From the NCBI RefSeq assembly GCF_024206475.1, contig NZ_JAMBPR010000060.1, positions 1-56,226 of the forward strand: DNA of 56,226 bases, in the 5' to 3' direction. The notes below the pieces were generated by a model. That model searched no databases and had not been told where the DNA came from. It saw nothing but the letters and a program-made list of their open reading frames with translations. How positions within the stretch are numbered: position 1 is the first letter of the stretch; each line of letters begins with the position of its first letter. The DNA comes from Paraburkholderia sp. CNPSo 3274 (GTDB lineage Bacteria > Pseudomonadota > Gammaproteobacteria > Burkholderiales > Burkholderiaceae). Positions 37,152 through 46,461 of the stretch are shown here, one piece after another. Both the position numbers and the translations under genes were made by a program.

Positions 37152-37502
37152 TCACTTGTGATGTTCCGCGTCGGGACCCGGCACGGAGATAGTCCACTCG
37201 TCCACCGCTTTCCCCGCTTCGGGTTCGCGCTCTCGCCGAAGCTCCAGGATGCGACCGTGAGCAACAACCACTTTCAGGTCGAGTCTCACGCCTTTCCGGA
37301 AGTGGAACAAATAAGCCGTGAAGGAGGCTGTGTTGCTGGCAAAATAACCGTCACTCAGAAACTGTCGACGCGCGACAAGTCCATCGCTTGCCACCCAGTA
37401 ATCGGCCATGGCGCATTCGAGCGACTTTGTCTGCCAGTCCTTTCTCGGCAGGTCTTCGGGGAACGGCTCGAAATCCTGAGAAAACTCGAATGTATCGTTC
37501 AT
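37152..37502 (-). CDS. Small protein of unknown function
   Basis: This encodes 116 residues of normal soluble composition, with a Phe-rich start (DTFEFSQDFEPFPED) and a strand-rich middle (FTAYLFHFRKGVRLDLKVVV). No family was recognised. GAGGA abuts the ATG at 37502 more closely than usual. It is followed by the degenerate EAL gene on the same strand. Confidence 0.55.
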   Translation of the reverse strand: MNDTFEFSQDFEPFPEDLPRKDWQTKSLECAMADYWVASDGLVARRQFLSDGYFASNTASFTAYLFHFRKGVRLDLKVVVAHGRILELRREREPEAGKAVDEWTISVPGPDAEHHK

Positions 37503-38032
37503 TCCTCGAGCGCGGCTTCGCTGGTGTTAGCGTCGACCAAGGGTAACACGGCCTCCCCAGTCTCCGGGCTGGCACTGCAAAACTGGTTGGGGCCACTTCC
37601 GCGCCGTAGTTTGCTCGTCGCTGGAATATGCGGGACGGGACCACACCAGAATGGTGACGGAGACCGGGCTTTCGCGTGTGGCGAGGGAGGAACCCGCAAT
37701 GCGTCGATGCTTCTGCGACTCTTCTCAAGCGCGTCCCCTGTTCCGTTTCAGAATCAGACTTCGCGGCCCAGCCTGCAGGCTTCGCCGGGACTCCCGGTTG
37801 CCGGGTAGATCGCGTTTTGCCGCGCGGCAATCATAGGGCGCCGTCAGGGGTTAGAACGACGAATGTCTGCACCGGGCCTGGGTCGTTGAAAACCAGTCCC
37901 TGTGCGGTCCGTGGACCTTCTGATTGGCAGGTGTCATCCCGGCGTGGTAAAAAGTCATCCCTGCGGGTGATCGCCTCCATGCGATGCCGTATTCTCGCGA
38001 TTTCAGGTTTCAACATCGACAGGATTCAAAAA

Positions 38033-38236
38033 ATGGCAACTGGCACTGTGAAATGGTTCAACGATGCGAAAGGCTTTGGCTTCATCACCCCGGATGACGG
38101 CGGCGAAGACCTGTTCGCCCACTTTTCCGAAATCAAGACTGAAGGCTTCAAGTCGCTGCAGGAAAACCAGAAAGTAAGTTTCGATGTGAAGATGGGGCCG
38201 AAGGGCAAGCAGGCTGCAAATATCAAGCCAGCCTGA
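38033..38236 (+). CDS. cspA: Cold-shock protein (CspA family)
   Basis: This encodes 67 residues. The start MATGTVKWFNDAKGFGFITP contains RNP1 (KGFGFI), and DLFAHFSEI contains RNP2. These OB-fold proteins bind single-stranded RNA and DNA, melt mRNA structure and are often induced by cold or at high growth rate. ATG 38033 follows AGGA by about 9 bases. A clear terminator follows, so it is a single-gene transcript. A gene-free 5' region of about 500 bases would leave room for a long leader. Confidence 0.95.
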   Translation: MATGTVKWFNDAKGFGFITPDDGGEDLFAHFSEIKTEGFKSLQENQKVSFDVKMGPKGKQAANIKPA

Positions 38237-38261
38237 CCGGCGCGCGTCACATCCCGATGTG

Positions 38262-38286
38262 TGGCCCGTCCTGCGGGCCAGTTTTT
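38262..38286 (+). terminator. Rho-independent terminator of the cold-shock gene
   Basis: TGGCCCG (38262-38268) pairs with CGGGCCA (38274-38280) across a 5-base loop, followed by G and TTTTT (38282-38286). It lies 26 bases after the stop and is a good intrinsic terminator. Confidence 0.9.
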
Positions 38287-38930
38287 CTTGCACCCTGCGC
38301 ATCAATCTTTAATGAAGTGATGGACATGCCAGCACATGCGCGCGATGTCCTGGTGCGCCCTCTTCGTGACGTCGATCGATTCTCCGGTTGATCGTTGACG
38401 AAGCGTAAGTGTTTCGCCTGTCCTCCAGGGAATTGATTCGATCCAGCATAGGCGTGAAGACGCAGGACGAATCGCGCTTTTGCGGTAGCGTTGATGCCGC
38501 GCTTGCGGCCACGCTGCCCGGACCCATCATTGCCCAGCAAAACAGCAGATATCCTGTGAAGGAAAACGGTCGAACTCCGCGCCGGCAACACAACCGTCCT
38601 CGAAGAATCGACATCCCCGACCAGAAGCACTGCGATCGAAAACATGCTGGTGGCCATGGCAGGTGCCTGTCGCCCGATAATTTTCTGATGATTGGCGCTC
38701 GCCATGCCAGACAGCCTCCCCGATGTGGTGGCCCACTGCGCCTCGCGACGCGTGCGTGGTGAACCCGCCCGGTCCCGTGCATGATCACGGTGACCGGGAC
38801 GCCGTCCGCCGCGTAGACTGTTTAAATCAGGCGAGGCAAGTGCCGGAAGTTCGTGGCGCTATCCTCAGTGGGTGTCGATACCACCACCCAGTGGATCGAC
38901 GCCGGGAGCCGTGCCCTCAGGGGAATCGCG
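38287..38930. other. Gene-poor stretch
   Basis: Overlapping minus-strand frames run through 38309-38788 and 38247-38705, but the second reads into the cold-shock terminator and neither is recognised. A short protein-like segment (ATSMFSIAVLLVGDVDSS) may be the remnant of an eroded gene. Confidence 0.35.
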
Positions 38931-39233
38931 ATGACGACGACCGAGTCACTTCTGACGCTGGCCGAGTATCTCGAGCTGTCCCTGAACTCTGGCGCAAGCG
39001 TGATCATGATGCAGAAATGCAATGACGTCTGTGCCATGTACGTTGGCAATGCCAGGAGAGATCAGGACCGCCTGCGATATCACGGGGACATCGCCGCGAC
39101 CCAGGCCGAAGAGATCCTTGAGCAAACCCACGCTGGACGAAACCGGCTGGAGATCGGCGGACAGCTATACCGTTTTATCCGGAGCTTCAAGCATTTTGAG
39201 GATCGCGGCGCGGTCGTTTTCGCGCCGTCGTGA
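38931..39233 (+). CDS. Small protein of unknown function
   Basis: This encodes 100 residues. ATG 38931 is supported by GGGGAA 6 bases upstream. The sequence (TLAEYLELSLNSGASVIMMQ, then RYHGDIAATQAEEILEQTHA) is mixed alpha/beta and well formed. No family was recognised. A 7-base-pair hairpin (CGTCGTG/CACGACG, 39226-39249) overlaps the stop codon. Confidence 0.6.
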   Translation: MTTTESLLTLAEYLELSLNSGASVIMMQKCNDVCAMYVGNARRDQDRLRYHGDIAATQAEEILEQTHAGRNRLEIGGQLYRFIRSFKHFEDRGAVVFAPS

Positions 39234-39778
39234 CACCGGAGGCACGACGATTTCGGGAAACGTAAGGTTGACGTTTCCGGGTATGTTGTCCATTCCCAAA
39301 TACTGAAAATCCTCATCAAGGACTTGTCAGGCGAAGTACGGCGCGCTCGAATATGGCCGGATGGTCGACCTGCCGGTCGACGGCGACCAGCGTCAAGCGC
39401 GGGTTGTGCAAGCCCTCACCCCATTCGTCGATGCGACGATTTGTGGTGGCAAGCGGAGTACCGCGCCCTCCTCGAACCGAGTATCGGCTTGCCGTCGGCA
39501 TCGTCGACGTCCCCCGACCTCATCGCAGCTTCAGCTGGCTCAATCGCCCTTGACGCCTCAATCGGGGCCATGAATAGTTGCTGAATTCTTGCGGTTCCTC
39601 ATTCGTTATCCTATTTATTTAATATGCGTTCACGGAGAACCAGTACTTCCTGGAGCCCGCCCCCCTCACCCGGGCGTACATTTACGCATTGTCGTGCGAA
39701 TGACGCATCAAATATCAACTGCGCCGCGTTTATAATGATCATCTTCAGGATGTCAACGCTCGCATGGAGCCCTACTAT
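39234..39778. other. Regulatory stretch before the double-HTH gene
   Basis: No confident gene was found; a 61-residue minus-strand frame at 39316-39501 is possible but unsupported. A TATAAT hexamer at 39731 is a good -10 candidate for the downstream gene, although no matching -35 was seen at 17 bases. CATTCGTTAT at 39600 repeats the half-site of the inverted repeat at 29281. Confidence 0.4.
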
Positions 39779-41155
39779 ATGAGTCAAGCCCGCGGGCGAT
39801 ATGCGGGACCCCGCGACAGCGGCCAACGCCAACCTCGCCACGAAAAGAAGTCTCAGCCCAACCGGCAGAGACAACCGTATGTGAAGGCGCCTGTCCAGGA
39901 CGCCACACAGACGGCCTCCGTTTTCAAGACACGGTCGTTCCAGTTTCTCGTCAACGCAGTGGGTGCGGAAAATATCGCCATCGCGCTTGAGTCCACCATG
40001 ACGCGCGTGGCCGAACTCATGAAGGGCGAGAGATTCACACCCGAGACCGCCTTTCACATGGAAACTACGCTCGGGTTGCCGCATGGTTTTTTTGACCAGC
40101 CCAATCCCGGGCTGGCAGCCGAGACCATCGCTCGCCTTAAATCACCACTCGACTTCATCATTCAAGCAGACGACGGACCAGACGGGGAGTCCGAAGCACT
40201 CAAGCCGGTTTCTGCCCTGACCGTCGACCAGCAACCCTCTCTTAAAGACAGTTTGTCCGAGGAAGCACAAATGCCCAGGAAAGCAACCGGCGGTACGCCC
40301 AGGTCCGTCAAGACCAGTCCTGGCGAAGCGTCCGGACAGCCCGAAGCCCGGACGCCGCGAAAAGCTTCGCGTGCGAAATCCAGGACGTCTCCTGAAGCGG
40401 CCCGGCAGCAGTCGCTGGCACTGAACGATAGCGCCGACGTTGAGAACATCCGCCGCGCCAACCTTCACGTTCTCACGAGTCGCAACGGCTCGAAAGCAAG
40501 ACTTGGTGTGGTCATGGACCTGAGTGGTTCCAACATGGCCCACCGGCTGCATGGCAAGAAGCGCATGGACGCTGTCGAAGCCAACCGGTTCACGGAGCGA
40601 CTGGGATTGCCATCCGGCTGGCTGGACACCCCGCGCTCCGAAGCCGATATTCCAGCGTCGGTGTCGCGTATGCTTGCGCCTGCTTCGCGCGCACGCGTAT
40701 CCGCCCAACAGCACGAACCGGTTGCGCCCGCAACAAACGACGACATGCCAGTGAAGGCCGCAGGTACGAAGGCGCGTGCACGGCGCGCGCGGGCGAGCGA
40801 TCCAGAAAGCTCAACTGTTTCGGCGGATGTCGCAGGAGAGAACGAGGCGATCGTTACCAGCGCGCAAGATCATGTAAATGGTTTTCCCGACGACGTTACC
40901 GGTCACCTGCCTGAAGAAGGTGGTGACGGGGCGCCGGCAGCTACACGGGCAACCGCAGAGTCGCTCGCCGCGTCCGCAGTACCGCAGCGAAACCCGGCAG
41001 CGCTCCCCTTCGCTTGCCTGACGAGTCTGGACAATCTTCACGGTATTGAGCCGATAGCGGAAGCCTTGATCAAGACGCTGGCAGGCAAGGCACGCACGGG
41101 TCGCCTGGACGAACTGAAAGCGCTGGAACTGCTGCAGCAGGCGATCCTGCTATGA
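39779..41155 (+). CDS. Protein with two HTH-like modules in a basic low-complexity chain
   Basis: This encodes 458 residues from ATG 39779, which has GGAG about 9 bases upstream. Two related modules are seen. Module 1 (about 53-110) has FLVNAVGAENIAIALESTMT and ends GLPHGFFDQP. Module 2 (about 224-285) has LGVVMDLSGSNMAHRLHGKK and ends GLPSGWLDTP. Both look like a small HTH followed by the same LGLPxGFF/WLD turn. They are separated by Lys/Arg/Ser/Pro-rich linkers (PRKASRAKSRTS), and the C-terminus has a short conserved helix. The whole could bind two DNA sites or bridge DNA. No known family was recognised. Confidence 0.7.
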   Translation: MSQARGRYAGPRDSGQRQPRHEKKSQPNRQRQPYVKAPVQDATQTASVFKTRSFQFLVNAVGAENIAIALESTMTRVAELMKGERFTPETAFHMETTLGLPHGFFDQPNPGLAAETIARLKSPLDFIIQADDGPDGESEALKPVSALTVDQQPSLKDSLSEEAQMPRKATGGTPRSVKTSPGEASGQPEARTPRKASRAKSRTSPEAARQQSLALNDSADVENIRRANLHVLTSRNGSKARLGVVMDLSGSNMAHRLHGKKRMDAVEANRFTERLGLPSGWLDTPRSEADIPASVSRMLAPASRARVSAQQHEPVAPATNDDMPVKAAGTKARARRARASDPESSTVSADVAGENEAIVTSAQDHVNGFPDDVTGHLPEEGGDGAPAATRATAESLAASAVPQRNPAALPFACLTSLDNLHGIEPIAEALIKTLAGKARTGRLDELKALELLQQAILL

Positions 41156-41394
41156 GCCGGTATAGCGTGCCAGGCTCCCCGCGCCATGCCGCACAAAGCG
41201 CATCGAGGTGACCGGGCCCGCTACGCAGCGCTGTGTCAGGTCGACTTGCCACCGACCTGCCTCGCCGGGCTGACCGGAGAGGTCAACACCTGACGTTGCC
41301 GGGGACGACGGAGACTGGATTTTTCTCCCGGGCTTTCCTGGGCATACTGAACAGCGTGTGCCAGGCTATCCGCGGCGCGGAGTTCGCTCGCCGT

Positions 41395-41715
41395 TCAATG
41401 GAGTTTGGACATGTGACGACGGCGGGCAGTTGCCAGAAGCGGATTCTCGTCGGCTTCGGCGTCGCCCTTTGGCGCACCGCCATCCGCAATGACGACGTGG
41501 ACGTCCTGCGCGAAGGCATCTTCCAGACAGCTACGCGCGCGTGCAACGCATTCATCGGCCGGCGCATCGCCCGCACTCGCGGCGGCCTGAGCGGTCGCTT
41601 TAGCGGCCAGGCCAAATGCGGCGACGATCTCTTCCCACGTCAGTCCGGTCGTCATCGCTTCCTGCACGAGCTTGCCCGCGACAGCACCAATCTTCGCCCT
41701 TAGTTCATCGTTCAT
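41395..41715 (-). CDS. Small protein of unknown function
   Basis: This encodes 106 residues. ATG 41715 is preferred over one 6 codons upstream because GGGAG lies 9 bases before it. The N-terminal part is helical with a pattern reminiscent of an HTH (GLTWEEIVAAFGLAAKATAQ), followed by an Ala-rich middle and a short charged tail. No family was recognised. It converges on the double-HTH gene across 240 empty bases. Confidence 0.55.
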   Translation of the reverse strand: MNDELRAKIGAVAGKLVQEAMTTGLTWEEIVAAFGLAAKATAQAAASAGDAPADECVARARSCLEDAFAQDVHVVIADGGAPKGDAEADENPLLATARRRHMSKLH

Positions 41716-42392
41716 CTGTTTTAGCTCCCGCAATCCTTGCGCCGCGCACTTGCGGCATCACGCGCCCTGTTTCCGCTGGCCAGGCGGATGCGTCACGGGC
41801 GGCTACCAGGACGGTTATTCTAGCGTTTGCTCAACGCTCGCCGATTCCATTCTTCCGATGCCCGCTGAACAGGGAGTCGCTCCCGCGTAGCATTCGTGGA
41901 AGGACATCGCGGGCGATACGGCCCGCGACGCCATTTGACGGGCCGAAGCTCGTTTCAAGGTGAATCAGCCGATCTTTCCCGCGTGTCTTCAAGGCGCTCG
42001 ACCGATCCGGTTTAGCGCCTCCCATCTTGAACGCCAGGTCGCCGACAGACTCCGGCTCCGTCTGCGCAATCAGCGCGAGGAAGGCACAGTTGTTTTCGTC
42101 CTGACCCGGGCAGCAATGCCCCTCTGCCTGCTCCGACTTTCCGCGGTTCCTCGGAAGTGCCGCCAATGCAGGAAAGCGGAGGCCGCCGTCAGGCGCTTGC
42201 CGGAGCTGCGGCGCGCGGACAGTTAGTCACGTTTATAGGCGGTTTCGCAACAATGCTGCAGCCAGGCATCGAAAGGCACCACACAGAAAACGCGACGAAC
42301 CGCGAGACACGGACAAATCTTGGCGGATGCTCTTGCCCCGCGGTGAAGCGTCCCAATATGCGAACCCGAAATCCATTCGCCAGCTGTCGAGC
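41716..42392. other. Gene-poor stretch
   Basis: A minus-strand frame at 41831-42166 (111 residues) has some protein-like segments (FLALIAQTEPESVGDLAFKM) but no start signal and no recognised family. Nothing else was seen. Confidence 0.35.
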
Positions 42393-42869
42393 ATGTCAAA
42401 CAAGAACTACCGTTCCCCGCGTCGTCCGTCTGCCAGTGCGCATGCAAAATCGCTCTTTCTTCCCATGCCCCGCAAGGAATCCTCGGATCTTGCGCTGCGT
42501 GCACGGATTGCGCTCGAGCGTCTGCGCAATGGAGAAGCGGACCGCTCGCTGGTTAATCTCCTCTCGCAGATCATCATCATCACGAGCTTCATCACCCGGG
42601 CGGGACATGGGCGGCTCGATATCGCGGACATCGAACGCGTTGAGCGTGGCCTCGGAGAGGTGCTCGATCAGGCAGACCGCACTGGCGTCTGGAATGTGCC
42701 TGAATCGTTGACTGACGGTCTCACCGCCGTGGTCAATGAATACGACCGCGCGCTCAGCGTGACCCGAATGGAGATCGTACTCAGGGCGAGTGATCACCTT
42801 GGAAAGCTGGTCGGTATGGTCGCGCGTGACACGCGCACCAACGACAGTCATCTCCAGGTTGCACGATAA
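42393..42869 (+). CDS. Helical protein, paralogue of the 51857-52312 product
   Basis: This encodes 158 residues from ATG 42393, with no clear ribosome-binding site. After a basic N-terminus, most of the chain is helical: ARIALERLRNGEADRSLVNL, then SQIIIITSFITRAGHGRLDI. The product at 51857-52312 shares this pattern (LRxGxxD..., QIIxxTS, AGxGR, a spaced helix, then TG/SGxW). Similar genes in Burkholderia are sometimes annotated as 'Fis family', but no HTH is evident here. Function is unknown. Confidence 0.6.
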   Translation: MSNKNYRSPRRPSASAHAKSLFLPMPRKESSDLALRARIALERLRNGEADRSLVNLLSQIIIITSFITRAGHGRLDIADIERVERGLGEVLDQADRTGVWNVPESLTDGLTAVVNEYDRALSVTRMEIVLRASDHLGKLVGMVARDTRTNDSHLQVAR

Positions 42870-43210
42870 CGTCGCCAATGCGCCCCGTCGCGCAATCGCA
42901 CATCAGTCTGCTCATGTGCATGAAAGGCCGCCGGTGAACAAGGACGTGAGAGCGGCTCGCACAAACGTCATATGGATATTCCGGCAGCTGATGGTAACCG
43001 GCTCCCATAGACGGACACCAAACCGCCGGGCTTGGATTACAGGGAAATGGAGTCGCGGCCGGTGCAGCCTGCGATGATCCGCAAAAGCGCGCAAGCGCTC
43101 ACAACAGAACAACGACAGGTGTATCGCGCGCTACACCGAGTCCACAACCCTGCGTAGCCCTGCGCATATTGCATGCGCTCCCGGCAACCATATCTCCGAA
43201 AGATAACGGC

Positions 43211-43402
43211 ATGGAAATCCGCGTTGCGTACGAACATAGTCTCGCCACTGCGCCGGAGGAATTTATCGTTCAGGTGCCTTCACAGCTCGTGACCGATATT
43301 CCCGCGAACATGCCGCGCGTCCTGTTGCCGGAATTCATCGCGAACCTGATCGTCGAACGCTCACCGGCAATCGGAAAGATTCGCAATCTCAGGATTCTCT
43401 AA
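43211..43402 (+). CDS. Small protein of unknown function
   Basis: This encodes 63 residues. The sequence (EIRVAYEHSLATAPEEFIVQ, then RVLLPEFIANLIVERSPAIG) has plausible strand and helix composition. No family was recognised, and only weak ribosome-binding sequence precedes ATG 43211. The 340 bases before it hold nothing recognised. Confidence 0.45.
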   Translation: MEIRVAYEHSLATAPEEFIVQVPSQLVTDIPANMPRVLLPEFIANLIVERSPAIGKIRNLRIL

Positions 43403-43467
43403 CGGACTTCGTTTCAGCGGCAACGCCTGGATGTCGACAGGCGTCGTTGCCCTGGCCTCGGCAACAC

Positions 43468-43812
43468 TCAGAAGAGGCTCTGTTGCCTGATATCGCGTGC
43501 TGGAGGCAATGACGGTTTCTGGCGTCGCGCGCCCGTGCGTCGGCGAATGACACGGCGTACGTGGGCGATCAGCTCGAAGCTTCCGTTCGCAAAACTGAGC
43601 GTGAGCCTGAACTGCGTCAGCCCATCCGGTCCGATACCGGGCTGCACCCGCAGCGATGCACGCATGTCGAGCCGGCGGGCACGGTCCACGAGCTGCGCGC
43701 GGCTCATGCCATTCCATGCGGCCGCGATCAGCCGACCAACCGCCGGAGGAATCGACTCGGGTGGACAGTCAACTGGCAACGCGAGAGATACGAGCGCGAA
43801 ACGGTAAGCCAT
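43468..43812 (-). CDS. Small protein of unknown function
   Basis: This encodes 114 residues of normal composition, with a conserved-looking start (YRFALVSLALPVDCPPESIP) and a strand-rich middle (ASLRVQPGIGPDGLTQFRLT). No family was recognised. It is convergent with the 43211 gene and lies downstream of the H-NS gene on the same strand. Confidence 0.5.
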   Translation of the reverse strand: MAYRFALVSLALPVDCPPESIPPAVGRLIAAAWNGMSRAQLVDRARRLDMRASLRVQPGIGPDGLTQFRLTLSFANGSFELIAHVRRVIRRRTGARRQKPSLPPARDIRQQSLF

Positions 43813-43991
43813 TCGGTAGACAGCGCGCGGCGCTGTGTCCGCACTTCCTGATGTACAAACAAGGCGCCGCTCTCATGTGAGGCGACGCACGAAGGGACCT
43901 GAGTAATCAGTCGTAGCGGGCCGCAAATGCGGCGTGGCCAGCATGTCACTCCGCCAGCTACGACTGGATCGCCCGTAACCGCCGTTGTCCT

Positions 43992-44624
43992 TTACGCTGC
44001 TGCGACTTCAGGCGTGGCAGCAGCCTCAACTGCGGCCGGTGCCTTTCGGGCTGCCACCTTGCGCGGTGCCGAAGCCTTTTTCGCGGGTGCTGCGGCCTTG
44101 CGTCCACGCACTCCCTTGACCGGCGCCGCTGCTGCCCGGCCAGCCTTTTTCGTGGCGACTGCCGTCTTCGCCGCCTTCCTGGCCACGACACGCTTTGCGC
44201 CTGCCTTTTTCGCAGTGACCTTTTCCGCAACGGCCTTCTTCGCAGGCGCCGCCTTGGCGCCGGCAGTCTTCGCCGTTGCCTCAGCGTCAATCAGGAATTT
44301 CGAACGATCCTTGACGTCGCGAATCCACAGCGGCGCCAGACCACGGCCCGACCACGTCGCGCCCGTTTTCGGATCCGCGTATTTCGGCGCAACGTGGTGC
44401 ACGGCCGCACCCGGCGCTTTTGCTGCCGCCTTTGCCAGCGTCGTCCCAGGTTTGCGACCGCGTCGTTTTGCAACAAAGCCTTCGATGTCAGCGACAGTCA
44501 GTCCGTGCTTTTGCATCAGGTCACGGATTTTCGTCAGGCCCACCGACGACTGCTTTTCGGCAATCGTTGCCGCCTGCTTCTGCAGTTTGGCAATTTTCGA
44601 GTTGATTGCGTCCAGGGTAACCAT
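43992..44624 (-). CDS. H-NS-family protein with histone-H1-like Ala/Lys tail
   Basis: This encodes 210 residues. The N-terminal coiled coil (LDAINSKIAKLQKQAATIAE) and the DNA-binding block YADPKTGATWSGRGLAPLWI are typical of Burkholderiales H-NS. The remaining 90 residues are an Ala/Lys/Arg tail with AKKA-type repeats (PAKKAVAEKVTAKKAGAKRV), like eukaryotic histone H1 and bacterial Hc1-like proteins. The tail should bind DNA non-specifically and may help compaction. GAGGAA precedes the ATG by about 6 bases. Sixteen 9-bp repeats lie about 100 bases upstream. Confidence 0.9.
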   Translation of the reverse strand: MVTLDAINSKIAKLQKQAATIAEKQSSVGLTKIRDLMQKHGLTVADIEGFVAKRRGRKPGTTLAKAAAKAPGAAVHHVAPKYADPKTGATWSGRGLAPLWIRDVKDRSKFLIDAEATAKTAGAKAAPAKKAVAEKVTAKKAGAKRVVARKAAKTAVATKKAGRAAAAPVKGVRGRKAAAPAKKASAPRKVAARKAPAAVEAAATPEVAAA

Positions 44625-44724
44625 GTCTATTCCTCGCTGTGGGGTTTACCGTTCATGCGATCGTGGAACTTCGCTGGCGTTTTTTGCTAGGCACTTCGAA
44701 GTTCGGTCGGCTCGTCAGAATTGA

Positions 44725-44868
44725 CGCGGTCGTCGCGGTCGTCGCGGTCGTCGCGGTCGTCGCGGTCGTCGCGGTCGTCGCGGTCGTCGCGGTCGTCGCG
44801 GTCGTCGCGGTCGTCGCGGTCGTCGCGGTCGTCGCGGTCGTCGCGGTCGTCGCGGTCGTCGCGGTCGT
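44725..44868. repeat. Sixteen perfect tandem copies of a 9-bp unit (CGCGGTCGT)
   Basis: The 144 bases are exactly sixteen identical copies of CGCGGTCGT, with no variation. They lie 100 bases upstream of the H-NS gene start, on the promoter side. Short frames through the repeat only encode Val/Ala or Thr/Ala runs and are not genes. Perfect identity suggests recent expansion and a length-variable locus. Confidence 0.97.
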
Positions 44869-45372
44869 GATTATGACTTTATCAGTACGTCCGTGCAAAT
44901 TGAAAGGGCAGCGCGCAACGGTTTGAATGTCACTGGCGTTCAGGAATAGAGGCACGCCCGATGTTGCCCGTGCGTCCCGCAACGCCGCCTTTCTTTGTTT
45001 GTTTGCTATTGCGCCGCAAAAAGCCAACTCTCTATTATCCAGACATGCACCCGGTATCGTTGATCGGGGAGGTATGGGTCCCGCGTCAGCGATGCACCTG
45101 TTCGTACCGCACGTTGAATCGTGAAAGCAACAAAAGAAGACTCAACGTGCGCAAGCAAACCTGGTGTCGCACATGGGTTGATTTATACTGCTCTCATACC
45201 GGTCGCCAGTCGCGGCACCTCACCTGCGCCGCTCCCAGCAAAATATGGTTTAAACGTGCTCCACCCTCTTCGCTGCCCCGGCATGGGCAGCGTTGGGTCG
45301 CGTGGCATCCTGGCGGCACGCGATTTGCAATCACCTGCCCAACGACAGATTGTTGCGCGGAGAATACACCAG

Positions 45373-45711
45373 ATGGATGAGAGAAAACGCGAAAGCATCG
45401 TGGCCTATCTGCGACGACGGATGGCTGAATTTGGAATCGAACCGGAAGACATCGCTACTTCAATTGCAGCCGATCAGGAGCGTTTGCGGGCAGTGCGTTT
45501 TCGCGACGCTTCGGGCAACACATGGGACGGCAATGGCGCGCCGCCACAATGGGTGGTTCAGGCAATCAGTGCCGGCCAGTCTCTTGAGCATTTCGCAATT
45601 GACGACGCCTCGAATCGCGACGCGGGCAAACGCACCGGCGCCGACTGGCGCAATGACCCGTTTGCCGGCTCGAGACTGGCCACAATCAAAACAGAGGACG
45701 TGAGCGCCTGA
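45373..45711 (+). CDS. H-NS-like protein, divergent third member
   Basis: This encodes 112 residues from ATG 45373; a longer in-frame start exists but the upstream residues are not conserved-looking. The helix YLRRRMAEFGIEPEDIATSI matches the H-NS segment just before the DNA-binding block. FRDASGNTWDGNGAPPQWVV is a diverged form of YRDPxTGxTWSGRGxxPxWI: the T-W pair and the G are kept, while the SGRG core is DGNG. DNA binding may be altered. The C-terminus has an extra 35-residue charged tail. Confidence 0.72.
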   Translation: MDERKRESIVAYLRRRMAEFGIEPEDIATSIAADQERLRAVRFRDASGNTWDGNGAPPQWVVQAISAGQSLEHFAIDDASNRDAGKRTGADWRNDPFAGSRLATIKTEDVSA

Positions 45712-46461
45712 GAGCCGAAGCAATCCGAACCTGGGATCCGATGTCAGCTTCCTTACTCCAGATGCCTGGACATTCACTTGACGTGACTCTCGCCCACTGA
45801 GGAATAAAGCTTCAGGCATGGAACGAACGGCTATGTGCCGCGCTTCCCGCACAAACTGGCCAGTCACTGAAAGTTATGCGGTGACTAATCGAAGAGTTGC
45901 TGCTGTGACATGACGGCGCGCAAAGCACCCGTTTGCTGAAGATGAGCCAGTCCAGGTGAGAGCTGGAACGAACGTTGCCAGAATCCGGCCGTTTCTCACA
46001 ACCGTGTCCAGCAGATTCAACGCGAAGATACGCGTCACTGCCAGAACTTCATCGTTAGGCTCAATGGCCCACGCGAGCGTGACGAGGTCGCCCAGACTGC
46101 GGCGTTCAGGAAGTGCCGGAATCCAGACATGTCGATCGCAGACATAGCCATGAAACCTCACTTTGGCTCAAATCGCGGTCTTCCCTCCCCGATCGCACAA
46201 GCGTTATTCACGATACATTCAGGTATCCTTCACAGCGTGCATCGATGTGCCACACGAGAGAAACACGATAGCCGGGAAACCACCCGGTGCACGTATGGAC
46301 GGCCGGAGGAGAGCGAATTCTCCTTCGGAAACGGCTCTACTCTCTTGTCAATGCATGAGAAAGCTGGCACAAAAGGGGCCGTTCATATAGATGGAGTTTG
46401 ACCTGGCGGCGCAAAGCCCGGCCTGGACAAAGCGGCTAGACTATCTCGGTGAAAAGCCGAT
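45712..46461. other. Gene-poor stretch
   Basis: The best frame is 45874-46161 on the minus strand (95 residues, GTG start), with a protein-like middle (SLGDLVTLAWAIEPNDEVLA), but no ribosome-binding site or family was recognised. Nothing else was seen. Confidence 0.35.

Noticed and set aside
38247..38705. Minus-strand frame of 152 residues after the cold-shock gene
   Set aside because: It ends inside the cold-shock terminator region, and its C-terminal half is not protein-like.
39316..39501. Minus-strand frame of 61 residues with a protein-like end
   Set aside because: Too short, no ribosome-binding site, and no recognised family.
41831..42166. Minus-strand frame of 111 residues
   Set aside because: A few protein-like stretches but no start signal or similarity; kept only as a note in the gap description.
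44725..44868. Possible CRISPR array
   Set aside because: The units are contiguous identical 9-mers with no spacers, and no cas gene is present.
44639..44926. Frames through the 9-bp repeat encoding Val-Ala or Thr-Ala runs
   Set aside because: They are produced by the tandem repeat itself and have no start signal or conserved flanks.
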